61,219 bases of DNA, taken from positions 1 to 61,219 of the forward strand of contig WLNY01000009.1 in NCBI GenBank assembly GCA_009699575.1, in the 5' to 3' direction. The notes under the pieces are model-generated. The model was not told where the DNA came from. It was given only the letters and a program-made list of their open reading frames with translations, and ran no database searches. Positions 47,860-56,489 of this stretch are shown one piece after another. The position numbers and the translations under genes were made by a program. The stretch is from Actinomycetota bacterium (GTDB taxonomy: Bacteria > Actinomycetota > Actinomycetes > Nanopelagicales > Nanopelagicaceae). How positions within the stretch are numbered: position 1 is the first letter of the stretch; every line of letters starts with the position of its first letter.

Positions 47860-49339
47860 TGTTCTGTGCTTTCTTTGCTTGTTTAATTATGTTACGCAAC
47901 ATTGTTGGAAAAACAAACGTGTGAAATGGCGCAATGGAATACCAATATAACTGCCCGCCTAATCCGCGAGGCACAAAGGTTGCTTCCTGCACAATGAGAA
48001 CTTTTCCATCAACATCGTCGAGTGTAAATTCCAGCCACGCCTTTCCGGGCAAAATCATTTCTGCATATAACTTGAGACGACGACCTGGCTCGAGAATCTC
48101 CACTCGCCAAAAATCTAGGCTGTCGCCTACTCGTAAGAAATCGGGATCTCTGCGACCTCTTCGAAGTCCAACTCCACCCACGATGCGATCGATGACACCA
48201 CGCCCCCACCACAGAAAATCTGATCCGTACCAACCGTGTTCACCACCGATACCTTCGATTTTGCTCCAAAGAATTTTCTTATCAATATTGACAACTGCTT
48301 CTCGGTGATCTTTAAGAACAGCTTCGCCAGCCCAGTCTGGATCTCCCTGCGCTTTTTGCCAAGGAGCAATAGGAGAAGATGCATCAGACCAACGTGTTTC
48401 TACTTGCTTCTCTGCTGTACGAGAAAGAGCTAAAAGTATTGAATCTTCTAGGGTGAGCAGACCCTCGGCCGGAGGAGGAATAATTGCATCAACACTTTTA
48501 TTTTTATCGGCTACAACTTCGCTGATCAAAGAGCCTACAAGAGGACGAGCAAGAGCAGTCGGTACTGGAGTAACAAAACCAATCCACAAACTTGAAAGTC
48601 CTGGAGTGAGCACTGGAATTTGAATAATCCATCGTTTGCGAAGACCAGAAAGTTTTGCAAACTTTTGCATCATGTTGGCATAAGTCAAAACTTCTGGCCC
48701 ACCAATATCGAAAATTCCTCGAACAGGTTTTTTAAGAAGCGCCGCGCTCTTGAGGTAATACAAAACATCACGGATTGCAATCGGTTGCGTCCGGTTTGAC
48801 ACCCATTTTGGAGTAGTCATTATTGGAAGACGGTGGGTGAGATGTCTCAACATTTCAAAAGATGCTGATCCCGAACCAATAATAATCCCAGCGCGAAATT
48901 CCATGACTGGAACCGATGTGGAGGCCAATTCTGTACCAGTTTGCAAACGAGATTCGAGGTGCTTGCTTCGGTTTTCATCATTTGCAATTCCGCCAAGGTA
49001 AACAATTTGTGCGACACCAGCGCGTTCTGCAGCCTGTGCGAAATTGCGCGCCATAGTTGCTTCAATCTGATCAAATGATTTTCCTAGATTGATTGAGTGC
49101 AGTAGGTAGAAAGCAGTGTGAACGCCAGCGAGCGCTCTGTCTAGATCTGATATCGAATTAGCATTTCCTGTGACAATTTCGACATTCGATGCCCAATTTT
49201 GACCTTTCACTTTTGACGGGTCGCGAACTAAAATTCGTACCTTTAAATCACTATCGAGCAATGTGCGGACCAATCGTCCACCGACATATCCGGATGCACC
49301 AGTAACGAGGTACGTCCGATCTTCATGATGCTTGGCCAT
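47852..49339 (-). CDS. NAD(P)-binding SDR/DUF2867 fusion protein
   Basis: 495-aa protein. N-terminal atypical SDR domain (about 8-220: YLVTGASGYVGGRLVRTLL, Rossmann motif), C-terminal DUF2867 domain (about 340-480: WYGSDFLWWGRGVIDRIVGG, GRRLKLYAEMILPGKAWLEF). Such proteins are actinobacterial and have uncharacterised substrates. TAGGCT lies seven bases before the ATG. Divergent from NDH-2. Confidence 0.87.
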   Translation of the reverse strand: MAKHHEDRTYLVTGASGYVGGRLVRTLLDSDLKVRILVRDPSKVKGQNWASNVEIVTGNANSISDLDRALAGVHTAFYLLHSINLGKSFDQIEATMARNFAQAAERAGVAQIVYLGGIANDENRSKHLESRLQTGTELASTSVPVMEFRAGIIIGSGSASFEMLRHLTHRLPIMTTPKWVSNRTQPIAIRDVLYYLKSAALLKKPVRGIFDIGGPEVLTYANMMQKFAKLSGLRKRWIIQIPVLTPGLSSLWIGFVTPVPTALARPLVGSLISEVVADKNKSVDAIIPPPAEGLLTLEDSILLALSRTAEKQVETRWSDASSPIAPWQKAQGDPDWAGEAVLKDHREAVVNIDKKILWSKIEGIGGEHGWYGSDFLWWGRGVIDRIVGGVGLRRGRRDPDFLRVGDSLDFWRVEILEPGRRLKLYAEMILPGKAWLEFTLDDVDGKVLIVQEATFVPRGLGGQLYWYSIAPFHTFVFPTMLRNIIKQAKKAQNNA

Positions 49340-49391
49340 GTGACAGAGCCTAGACTGAAGCTAGGATTTTTACTCATTTGAAAGGATGCAC

Positions 49392-50615
49392 ATGAAGCGA
49401 CCTCGCGTAGTAATTTTAGGCGCTGGTTTCGGTGGATTGACGGCTGCAAAAGCTCTCGCCAAAGAAGCTGATGTCACCGTTGTTGATCGTCATAACTTTC
49501 AAACTTTTCTACCACTTCTATATCAGGTGGCGACAGCTGGCTTAGCTGCTGACCATGTTGCACATCCAGTGCGAGGTGCTCTGCGAAAGTCTGGTGTTCA
49601 ATTTCGAATGGGTTCGCCGATTTCCGTCGATCACAAGAATAAGAGCATCAAATTGGATAGCTCGGAAGTTCTAGAATTTGATCATCTCGTCGTTGCATTG
49701 GGTTCGGCCACAACTGATTTTGGAGTTCCCGGAGTGAATGAGCATGCGCTGGGCATGAAGAGCGTGCATGAGGCACTTGTGATTCGCGCCGAAGTTCTTC
49801 GTCGTTTTGAAGACCTCTGCCGCTTTCAAGATGATACGAGATTTTCACTCGTAGTCGTCGGAGGCGGTCCTACAGGAGTTGAGATGGCCGGAGCATTCGC
49901 TGAATTAGTACGTGGACCTCTTAAGAATGATGAGTCATCAGCTGCATCAAAAGTTGATGTCTTTCTCATTGAAGCAGGGCCACGAATTCTGCCAAGTTTT
50001 TCACCATCCCTATCAGCGCGTGCACAAAAAGATTTGGAAGAACTCGGGGTAAAAGTCCTTACCAACACAGCGGTAGAAAGAGTGAATCCAACGTCACTTG
50101 ATATTAAGGGCTCTACTTCAATCCCAGCTCAAGTAACGGTCTGGGCAGCAGGAGTTATGGGTGAACCCGCTGCTGGATTGCTCAATCTTCCACTTACTGG
50201 ATCACGCATTGCGATTGATCCAACGTTGCAAGTGACTCATTATCCAAATATTTGGGCCATTGGTGATATCGCTGGAGCATTCAATGCACATGGAAAATTT
50301 TTACCTATGGTTGCACCAGTTGCTTTACAACAAGGTGCGTGGGTTGCCAAGCAAATAATTCGAAGTGCAAAACAATTGCCACTTCAACCATTTCGATATC
50401 GTGATAAAGGATCGATGGCTACCATCGGTCGTCATAAGGCAGTCGTCGAGGTTGGCCCACTAAAAATGTCTGGAATCCCTGCATGGTACGCCTGGCTCTG
50501 GCTTCATCTATTTTATCTTCTAGGTGGAAGAAATAAGATTGGAACCATGGCGGACTGGACTTGGAATTACCTCACTTTTGATCGAGGAAATCGACATATT
50601 ATGGATTCAATGTAA
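49392..50615 (+). CDS. ndh: Type II NADH dehydrogenase (NDH-2)
   Basis: Single-subunit membrane-associated NADH:quinone oxidoreductase that does not pump protons. 407 aa: FAD motif VVILGAGFGGLTAAKAL, NADH motif VVVGGGPTGVEMAGAFAEL, IWAIGDIAGAF, and a hydrophobic C-terminal region WYAWLWLHLFYLLGG that anchors it. AAAGGA six bases before 49392 favours that ATG over 49386. Together with the actinorhodopsin proton pump it suggests flexible energetics (inference). Confidence 0.92.
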   Translation: MKRPRVVILGAGFGGLTAAKALAKEADVTVVDRHNFQTFLPLLYQVATAGLAADHVAHPVRGALRKSGVQFRMGSPISVDHKNKSIKLDSSEVLEFDHLVVALGSATTDFGVPGVNEHALGMKSVHEALVIRAEVLRRFEDLCRFQDDTRFSLVVVGGGPTGVEMAGAFAELVRGPLKNDESSAASKVDVFLIEAGPRILPSFSPSLSARAQKDLEELGVKVLTNTAVERVNPTSLDIKGSTSIPAQVTVWAAGVMGEPAAGLLNLPLTGSRIAIDPTLQVTHYPNIWAIGDIAGAFNAHGKFLPMVAPVALQQGAWVAKQIIRSAKQLPLQPFRYRDKGSMATIGRHKAVVEVGPLKMSGIPAWYAWLWLHLFYLLGGRNKIGTMADWTWNYLTFDRGNRHIMDSM

Positions 50616-51392
50616 ATGTCTGAATATATTAATTTACGCGGACACCAAATATTTAATTATGAGTGGGCAAATAACGGCGAACCACTTGTACTTTTACATG
50701 GTGGCTTGAGTTACTCCGAAAAAATAGAATCATTTCTGCTCCCAGCTGTAATGGATTCACATCACGTCTTCGCTTACGATCGAACAGGTCACGGTCGCAC
50801 TGGAAATCAAGATGGAAGCATCCATTTTCAATTTCAGACCGAAGAATTAATTGCTTATCTTGAAGATATTGTCCAAGGACCAGCACATCTCATTGGCGTC
50901 AGTGATGGTGGAAATATCGCTCTGATGTGCGCAATTCAAAGACCTGATTTGGTCATATCTGTCGTGACTATTGGTGCCAATAGCCACTTTGATCAAGTGC
51001 GCATTGATTTCCAAACCCCACTTATTTCTCAAGAAGAAATTGATGAGCACATGTTGCTTTCACCTGACCCCATTGCAGAACTTCAAGTAAAAATTATGAA
51101 GGCATTTGAAGTGTGGCAATCCGAACCAAATTTGTCGCCGTATGAACTTGCTCGAATTTCATGCCCTACTCTCATTCTCGCAGGTGATGATGATGTTATT
51201 TCTGCATCCGCTGCAAATGAAATGTACGAATCCATCGAAAATGGACGGCTTGCAATTGTTCCTGGCTCATCTCACTCAGTGATTAAAGAGAAAACAGATT
51301 TAGTTCAACACATCATCAGGGACTTCTATCTAAATTTGGGTTATCCAATTACGCGAGATCCGGTCAAGCGCCGATTAATTGAAACGGTTTAG
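50616..51392 (+). CDS. Alpha/beta hydrolase
   Basis: 258-aa alpha/beta hydrolase. LLHGGLSYSE oxyanion region, nucleophile elbow GVSDGGN (Ser in GxSxG), acidic residue in ILAGDDDVI, and catalytic His in GSSHSVI. Substrate unknown. Starts directly at the ndh stop without gap. Confidence 0.9.
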   Translation: MSEYINLRGHQIFNYEWANNGEPLVLLHGGLSYSEKIESFLLPAVMDSHHVFAYDRTGHGRTGNQDGSIHFQFQTEELIAYLEDIVQGPAHLIGVSDGGNIALMCAIQRPDLVISVVTIGANSHFDQVRIDFQTPLISQEEIDEHMLLSPDPIAELQVKIMKAFEVWQSEPNLSPYELARISCPTLILAGDDDVISASAANEMYESIENGRLAIVPGSSHSVIKEKTDLVQHIIRDFYLNLGYPITRDPVKRRLIETV

Positions 51393-51907
51393 CAATCAAT
51401 CGGCGTGATTGCACCAGTTTTAACATCATAAATAGCTCCGCCAACTGTTACACCTTTACGTAGCAATGGATACGAGCGCACACGGGTGACATCAGTCTTG
51501 AGCGCTGCGACTTGATCTGAGACAGTGCGAAATTCGAGAGAGCGCGTATCAACACCGTACTGATCATCGATGAGTGCGTGAATTTCGGCCTCATCGCCTT
51601 GTGCCATTCGACATTGCGTATGGGGCATGACAAGAATGCGGTTGACTCCCAGTAGATAGGTGGCCAAAACCAATGTACGAAGTACATCCTCAGTCACTCG
51701 CGCACCTGCATTTCGCAGAATTTTCGCATCCCCAGATCGCATGCCGCCCACGGATAAAGGGTTGATTCGAGAATCCATGCAGGTCACAATTGCTAAACCT
51801 TTTGAGGCAACCCCTGAAAGCTGACTGTATTTGAATTCCTTTACATACTCCTTATTGGCCGAAAGATAGTCGCCAAAGGCGTCTTCGGGGAACTTTTTCG
51901 ATTCCAT
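51389..51907 (-). CDS. Beta-class carbonic anhydrase
   Basis: Zinc enzyme interconverting CO2 and bicarbonate. 172 aa with zinc ligands C43 and H96/C99 (PHTQC), and the D45-R47 pair in CMDSR. Small (MtCA-like) subtype. GGGGA ribosome-binding site. Divergent from actinorhodopsin across 204 bp that contains matching TCCCAATT octamers. Confidence 0.94.
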   Translation of the reverse strand: MESKKFPEDAFGDYLSANKEYVKEFKYSQLSGVASKGLAIVTCMDSRINPLSVGGMRSGDAKILRNAGARVTEDVLRTLVLATYLLGVNRILVMPHTQCRMAQGDEAEIHALIDDQYGVDTRSLEFRTVSDQVAALKTDVTRVRSYPLLRKGVTVGGAIYDVKTGAITPIDC

Positions 51908-52111
51908 GGCGTCCCCGATTCCTGCTGTAATTGAAGTCTAATTTGTCCCAATTCTAGCAAAATAAATTCTGAAAAACTTCCGTTTTGGAGTTGCGCTGAC
52001 TTGAAGCAAAGAGGAACCTACTTCCTGATGAAATTATCCCAATTGGGATGTAAGTCATCAAATCCTCGTTCGCGCGAATGGGGAAAACACATACCCTCGG
52101 AGGCTGCATAA
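51908..52111. promoter_or_regulatory. Carbonic anhydrase/actinorhodopsin divergent control region
   Basis: The longest gene-free stretch in the window, 204 bp. It holds TCCCAATT at 51946-51953, an exact 14-bp palindrome ATCCCAATTGGGAT at 52036-52049 inside a wider TGATGA...TCATCA frame (52026-52060), and a 10-bp palindrome TTCGCGCGAA at 52069-52078. The TCCCAATT octamer recurs about 90 bp apart, near each gene, which could let one regulator serve both. Confidence 0.5.
52036..52049. repeat. 14-bp perfect palindrome upstream of actinorhodopsin
   Basis: ATCCCAATTGGGAT equals its own reverse complement. It lies 62 bp before the actinorhodopsin ATG, a typical operator distance. Confidence 0.6.
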
Positions 52112-52867
52112 ATGCTAGAACTCTCAAGCAATCAGTGGCAATTAATCTATAACACTTTCTCGTTTGGATTAATTTCTATGCTCGCATGTACCGTCTACAC
52201 ATTGGTATCGCAAAGTCGTGTATTGCCTAAGTACCGCAACGCACTTGTACTTTCATCAATGGTGACATTTATCGCGGGATATCACTACATCCGCATCTTT
52301 GATTCATTCAAGGGTTCATCGGATGGCTTTAAAGTTATGACAACAGGCGCAGGTTCATTCAATGAGGCTTACCGCTATGTTGACTGGCTACTCACAGTTC
52401 CACTACTTCTTGTTGAAGTTGTTGCAGTACTTGCTCTCGCAAAGGCCGCTTCAAGTTCACTCATCACACGTTTAGTTCCAGCTGCAGCAGCAATGATTGC
52501 ACTTGGCTATCCTGGTGAAGTTTCAGCAGATGACGGAACAAAGATCCTCTTCGGTGTTCTTTCAACAATCCCATTCCTTTACATTCTCTATGTGCTCTTC
52601 GTCGAACTCGGCAAATCACTGGAGCGTCAGCCAGAAGGAGTTGCAGCAACAATCAGTCGCTTGCGTCTACTTTTGATTGCTACATGGGGCGTATATCCAA
52701 TTTCATACCTCTTCCCATTGCTTAACATCACCGGTACAGATTCATTCATGTATCGCCAAGTGGGTTACACCATTGCAGATGTTCTTGCGAAGTGCGTTTT
52801 CGGTCTCACGATCATGAAGATTGCACGTATGAAGTCAGCAGCAGAAGGCATGGCAGATTCACACTAA
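52112..52867 (+). CDS. Actinorhodopsin (light-driven proton pump)
   Basis: Seven-helix microbial rhodopsin, 251 aa, pumping protons outward on light absorption. Retinal Schiff-base lysine K227 (DVLAKCVFG). Helix C reads RYVDWLLTVPLLLVE with acceptor D91, T95 and donor E102 (DTE motif), and L99 at the spectral-tuning site, predicting green absorption. H58 can pair with D91. Helix E has G148 (FGVLSTIPF) where bacteriorhodopsin has W138, the fenestration that admits a carotenoid antenna in xanthorhodopsin. GGAGG ribosome-binding site. No retinal-synthesis gene in the window. Confidence 0.97.
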   Translation: MLELSSNQWQLIYNTFSFGLISMLACTVYTLVSQSRVLPKYRNALVLSSMVTFIAGYHYIRIFDSFKGSSDGFKVMTTGAGSFNEAYRYVDWLLTVPLLLVEVVAVLALAKAASSSLITRLVPAAAAMIALGYPGEVSADDGTKILFGVLSTIPFLYILYVLFVELGKSLERQPEGVAATISRLRLLLIATWGVYPISYLFPLLNITGTDSFMYRQVGYTIADVLAKCVFGLTIMKIARMKSAAEGMADSH

Positions 52868-52880
52868 TTAAATATAAAAT

Positions 52881-52920
52881 AAATAAGAAAGGCGCCAAGG
52901 TAACTTGGCGCCTTTCTTAT
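52881..52920. terminator. Strong bidirectional terminator after actinorhodopsin
   Basis: AATAAGAAAGGCGCCAAG and its exact reverse complement flank a GTAA loop: an 18-bp perfect stem with GC-rich core and A/T-rich flanks giving T runs on both sides. It separates actinorhodopsin from the convergent small membrane gene. It is the best terminator in the window. Confidence 0.93.
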
Positions 52921-52933
52921 TTTCACTTTTAAA

Positions 52934-53179
52934 TTAATTAAAAATTGCGAAAATCACGAGGCCTACAGCAATAATGCTGCTCCCGATTCGCCCAACTCGT
53001 GAGCCGAGAAATCTCATTCCTTTATCGCTGAGAGATAGCGCAAGCAGTATTACTCCATAGACAATGATGACCAAGCTATGAGTGGCAACATTTGGTTGGG
53101 CGCTTTGATATCGCCAATTAAGTAAACCAAGGGCAACAAGTAGATATCCGACAATTCGAGTATTAAAGGTTGAAGTCAT
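52934..53179 (-). CDS. Small membrane protein, 81 aa
   Basis: Predicted membrane protein with helices at about 8-22, 34-50 and 62-80. No recognised family. Its end lies 13 bp from the actinorhodopsin terminator, which it shares. Upstream is tRNA-Thr on the same strand, so the two may share a promoter. Confidence 0.6.
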   Translation of the reverse strand: MTSTFNTRIVGYLLVALGLLNWRYQSAQPNVATHSLVIIVYGVILLALSLSDKGMRFLGSRVGRIGSSIIAVGLVIFAIFN

Positions 53180-53202
53180 TGGGAAAGAATAGTGATCCTG
53201 TG

Positions 53203-53274
53203 AGCCCCCCGTCAGGATTGAACTGACGACCTACGCATTACAAGTGCGTTGCTCTACCACTGAGCTAGGGAGGC
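53203..53274 (-). tRNA. tRNA-Thr(UGU)
   Basis: Minus strand cloverleaf: acceptor GCCTCCC/GGGGGGC (one T-G pair), D arm GCTCAGTGGTAGAGC, anticodon stem ACGCA/TGCGT around CTTGTAA (anticodon TGT), T loop TTCAATC, T73, no encoded CCA. Confidence 0.95.
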
Positions 53275-53343
53275 GCTTAACGTCAATTGACGTGGGCGTA
53301 ATTATGGCAGTGAATCCCGAATTCATGAAATTGGGAAGGTGGA

Positions 53344-54126
53344 TCACCTGGCTACAGGCCATGAAATGGGGGTTTCGTATTTACCTCGACGGCCATCTCC
53401 CGAAGACTTTCCTTGAAGGCGGCGCAGAACCCATGGCAGAACAAAGGTAAGAATCCACAGTCCTGTCATCGCCTTTTGGAGTAACCAAAACTTCTCCTCG
53501 GGGGCAACGATTGGTTTGCGCCACTGTGCATCATGTGGCTGGCCCAATCTTTCAAGGACAGCGTGCGCAACTCGATAGTGACCTCTTTCGTTTAGATGCA
53601 GTCGATCAAAAGCCAAAATATGTGGACTTGCGGATTCGGGATCCATTTTTGAATCCATCACAACGAGATTTAATTCAGTCCCAATTTCGTGAACAATTGC
53701 ATTGAATGTGCTAAATCTTTCAAACCAGAGTTCAGAGGCGCGTCCTCCATTGCCGGTTTTTTCAACAACGGTAAAAAGAATAATTGTGGCGCCCGTTGCT
53801 GCAAGTTTTTCGACGGCGGCACGATAATCGGCCCGTAGGGTTTCTGCGTTATAAGAAGGGCGTAACGCATCATTGGCACCTGCATGAAAGGAAACTAGTG
53901 TCTTCGGTCCAGTTATTAATGGAAGTGCCCGTGGAATTTGATCATCGAGCACCTGTTTTACCAACTTACCTCGAATTGCAAAATTTGCGTAGGTAAAATC
54001 TTCTGATTGCGTTGCCAATACATCTGCGACACGATCGCCCCATCCGCGATAGTTTCCATCACGAATTTCATCGGTCATGCCTTCTGAGAAGGAATCACCG
54101 AGAACTATGAAGCGATCAAATATCAT
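53344..54126 (-). CDS. SGNH/GDSL-family hydrolase
   Basis: Predicted lipase/esterase of 260 aa. N-terminal block VLGDSFSEGMTD with the nucleophilic Ser (about 8-19), GANDAL block III and DRLHLNERGH with Asp/His. No signal peptide, so it acts in the cytosol; a C-terminal segment at about 218-238 is hydrophobic (ALTGLWILTFVLPWVLRRL-like) and may anchor it to the membrane. Overlaps the rlmB stop by 4 bp (ATGA). Confidence 0.9.
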   Translation of the reverse strand: MIFDRFIVLGDSFSEGMTDEIRDGNYRGWGDRVADVLATQSEDFTYANFAIRGKLVKQVLDDQIPRALPLITGPKTLVSFHAGANDALRPSYNAETLRADYRAAVEKLAATGATIILFTVVEKTGNGGRASELWFERFSTFNAIVHEIGTELNLVVMDSKMDPESASPHILAFDRLHLNERGHYRVAHAVLERLGQPHDAQWRKPIVAPEEKFWLLQKAMTGLWILTFVLPWVLRRLQGKSSGDGRRGKYETPISWPVAR

Positions 54127-55067
54127 TTGGTGCGTCGTGCCTCATCAACCCAAAATAGCGCAATAGATGTTGCGACGCTGGCGTTGAGAGATTCTGTTGT
54201 GGCGCTCATAGGAATAGAAACTACAAGGTCGCACTTCTCACGCACAAGGCGGGAGAGCCCCTTGCCTTCACTGCCAACAACAATCATCAGCGGCTCTGTA
54301 GCAACCTTGAGACTGCTTAACGTAGCTTCTGATTCGCCATCTAATCCAATAACAAAGCAGCCTAATTTCTTGGCATCTTCAATTGTTCGCGCCATATTTG
54401 TCACCTGCGCCACTGGAATACGGGCGGCAGCACCGGCGGAACTCTTCCATGCAGAAGCTGTCATCGCGGCAGCACGTCGCTCTGTCATGACGACACCTGC
54501 AACACCAAATGCGCCAGCGCTACGAACTATCGCGCCAAGATTTCTAGGATCAGTAATTCCATCAAGTGCGACTACGAGAGCTGGATATTTGGCTCGCTGC
54601 ATAATTTCTTCAAAACTTGAATATTGATACGGCTTAATTGCAAGGATAATTCCTTGGCTATTTGCTGAAATTCCTTCAATCTCAGCACGGTGCACTTCGC
54701 GAATAGGAAGTGCATGATGCAATGCAAGCTGTAGTGATTCAGCAACACGATCATCTACATCGATACTGCGCGCAACTAAAAGTTCGGTTGCTGGCACTGC
54801 CGCACGAAGCGCTTCAAGTACAGCATTACGACCTGAAACAATTTCACCTTTGGGTTTTTCACTACGTGAACCGCGTGCAGTGCCTTTGGCAGGTGTGCGT
54901 TTTTCAGCAGCTTTTTTGCGCTTTGCAGCGGCGTGATATGGGCGGTCTTCAGCTTTAGGTGTAGGGCCCTTACCTTCAAGGCGACCCTTGTTATTGCCAC
55001 CAGTACCACCAGATGGTCCTTTTTTAGAGGTGCGCACTGCGCCTTTGCGAGTTGAGTTACCGGCCAT
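54123..55067 (-). CDS. rlmB: 23S rRNA (guanosine-2'-O)-methyltransferase RlmB (TrmH family)
   Basis: SPOUT methyltransferase of 314 aa. The first 75 residues are a Lys/Arg/Gly-rich disordered extension typical of actinobacteria, then the substrate-binding domain (GEIVSGRNAVLEALRA), then the knot: VALDGITDPRNLGAIVRSAGAFG, IVVGSEGKGLSRLVREKCD and SLNASVATSIALF. Directly follows cysS with no gap, as in Mtb Rv3579c-Rv3580c. Confidence 0.95.
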   Translation of the reverse strand: MAGNSTRKGAVRTSKKGPSGGTGGNNKGRLEGKGPTPKAEDRPYHAAAKRKKAAEKRTPAKGTARGSRSEKPKGEIVSGRNAVLEALRAAVPATELLVARSIDVDDRVAESLQLALHHALPIREVHRAEIEGISANSQGIILAIKPYQYSSFEEIMQRAKYPALVVALDGITDPRNLGAIVRSAGAFGVAGVVMTERRAAAMTASAWKSSAGAAARIPVAQVTNMARTIEDAKKLGCFVIGLDGESEATLSSLKVATEPLMIVVGSEGKGLSRLVREKCDLVVSIPMSATTESLNASVATSIALFWVDEARRTK

Positions 55068-56477
55068 TTAATTGCTGCTCTCTGTACGTGAGATAGACCA
55101 ACGTGGCCCTTGTGCTGTGTCTTCGATTGTAATTCCAAGAGCGAGTAGACCATCTCGAATTGCATCTGAGCTTTCGAAATCTTTTCTATCTCGTGCGGAT
55201 GCGCGCTGGGCAAGAACTAATTGAATGGTCCCATCAAGGGCTGCGGTGAGATCTTCACTTGCATTCGCCGAATCAAATGCAGGATCAAATGGATCACATC
55301 CAAGAATCGAGAGCGCTCCTCTAATTTCATTTGCATGCTTCTGTATCGCGCCTTTATCGTCAGAAGTAATAGCTATATTTCCAAGTCGAAGTGATTCCGA
55401 AATTCCTGCAAGCGCCGTAGGGACGGCTAGATCATCGTTCATAGCTGCCGCAAAAGTCTCGTTTATAACTCGAGTGGGTGTGTCACCCAATATTTCTTTC
55501 GCTCGATACAAGAATGCTTCTATGCGACGAAAAGATGTAGAGGCTTCTTCCAGCGCCGCGTGAGAAAATTCAAGCATGGATCGATAGTGCGCTCCACCTA
55601 GATACCAACGAAGTTCTATTCCACGAACGGTTTTTAGAATGTGTTCTACTTGAAGTGAATTTCCAAGTGACTTACTCATTTTTTCACCAGATGTAGTCAC
55701 CCACGCGTTATGCATCCAGCTCTTCGCAAAACCATAGCCAGCAGATTCTGATTGAGCTATTTCATTTTCGTGATGTGGGAAGACAAGATCGAGTCCGCCA
55801 CCATGGATATCAAAACTTTCACCAAGATATGTAAGGGCCATCGCTGAACATTCCAAGTGCCACCCAGGTCGACCAGGACCCCAAGGAGTTGGCCATGATG
55901 GGTCCCCTGGTTTGGCCGCTTTCCATAGCGCGAAATCTCGTGGATCACGTTTAAAAGTTTCTTCTGCATCTTCACTTGACTGAAGGTCGTCAACATTTTG
56001 GCGAGACAAGGTGAGATAGGAGGTGAGTGTGCGCACCTCTAGATACACATCACCGTTTCCTGGGGCGTACGCAGCGCCGCGATCGATGAGCCGTTGCATC
56101 AATTCGATCATTTGCGTGATGTGCCCTGTTGCGCGGGGCTCGTATGTGGGAGGCATGACGTTGAGCGCGGCATACGCCTCTGTAAAGGCGCGTTCATACT
56201 TCATTGCCACAGCCCACCATGGCATTTCTTCATGGACGGCTTTATGCAAAATCTTGTCGTCAATGTCAGTTACGTTTCGAATGAAAGTTGTTTCGTATCC
56301 GCTTGCGATTAACCAACGGCGCAAAATATCGAAATTTACTCCACTACGAACGTGACCAATATGTGGTGGGGCTTGCACGGTTGCCCCACACAAATAAATT
56401 GATACTCGCCCCGCAACAAGAGGCGTAAAAGGGGTAGTGGCTCGCGACAATGTGTCATATAAAGATAGCGAACTCAT
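55068..56477 (-). CDS. cysS: Cysteinyl-tRNA synthetase
   Basis: Class I synthetase of 469 aa: C30 zinc ligand in [23 protein letters not shown] at 39-42, [10 protein letters not shown], the KMSKSLGN loop at about 267-274, and the DALR anticodon domain. Linked to ispDF by a 9-nt gap, with TAGAAT six bases before the ATG; its TAG is the ispDF stop codon. Confidence 0.97.
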   Translation of the reverse strand: MSSLSLYDTLSRATTPFTPLVAGRVSIYLCGATVQAPPHIGHVRSGVNFDILRRWLIASGYETTFIRNVTDIDDKILHKAVHEEMPWWAVAMKYERAFTEAYAALNVMPPTYEPRATGHITQMIELMQRLIDRGAAYAPGNGDVYLEVRTLTSYLTLSRQNVDDLQSSEDAEETFKRDPRDFALWKAAKPGDPSWPTPWGPGRPGWHLECSAMALTYLGESFDIHGGGLDLVFPHHENEIAQSESAGYGFAKSWMHNAWVTTSGEKMSKSLGNSLQVEHILKTVRGIELRWYLGGAHYRSMLEFSHAALEEASTSFRRIEAFLYRAKEILGDTPTRVINETFAAAMNDDLAVPTALAGISESLRLGNIAITSDDKGAIQKHANEIRGALSILGCDPFDPAFDSANASEDLTAALDGTIQLVLAQRASARDRKDFESSDAIRDGLLALGITIEDTAQGPRWSISRTESSN

Positions 56478-56489
56478 TGGGTGATTCTA
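56475..56489 (-). promoter_or_regulatory. Putative leaderless -10 of cysS overlapping the ispDF stop
   Basis: Minus strand reads TAGAAT-CACCCA-ATG, the closest match to a consensus -10 among the stop-overlapping set. The TAG is the ispDF stop codon. No Shine-Dalgarno exists in the gap. Confidence 0.5.
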
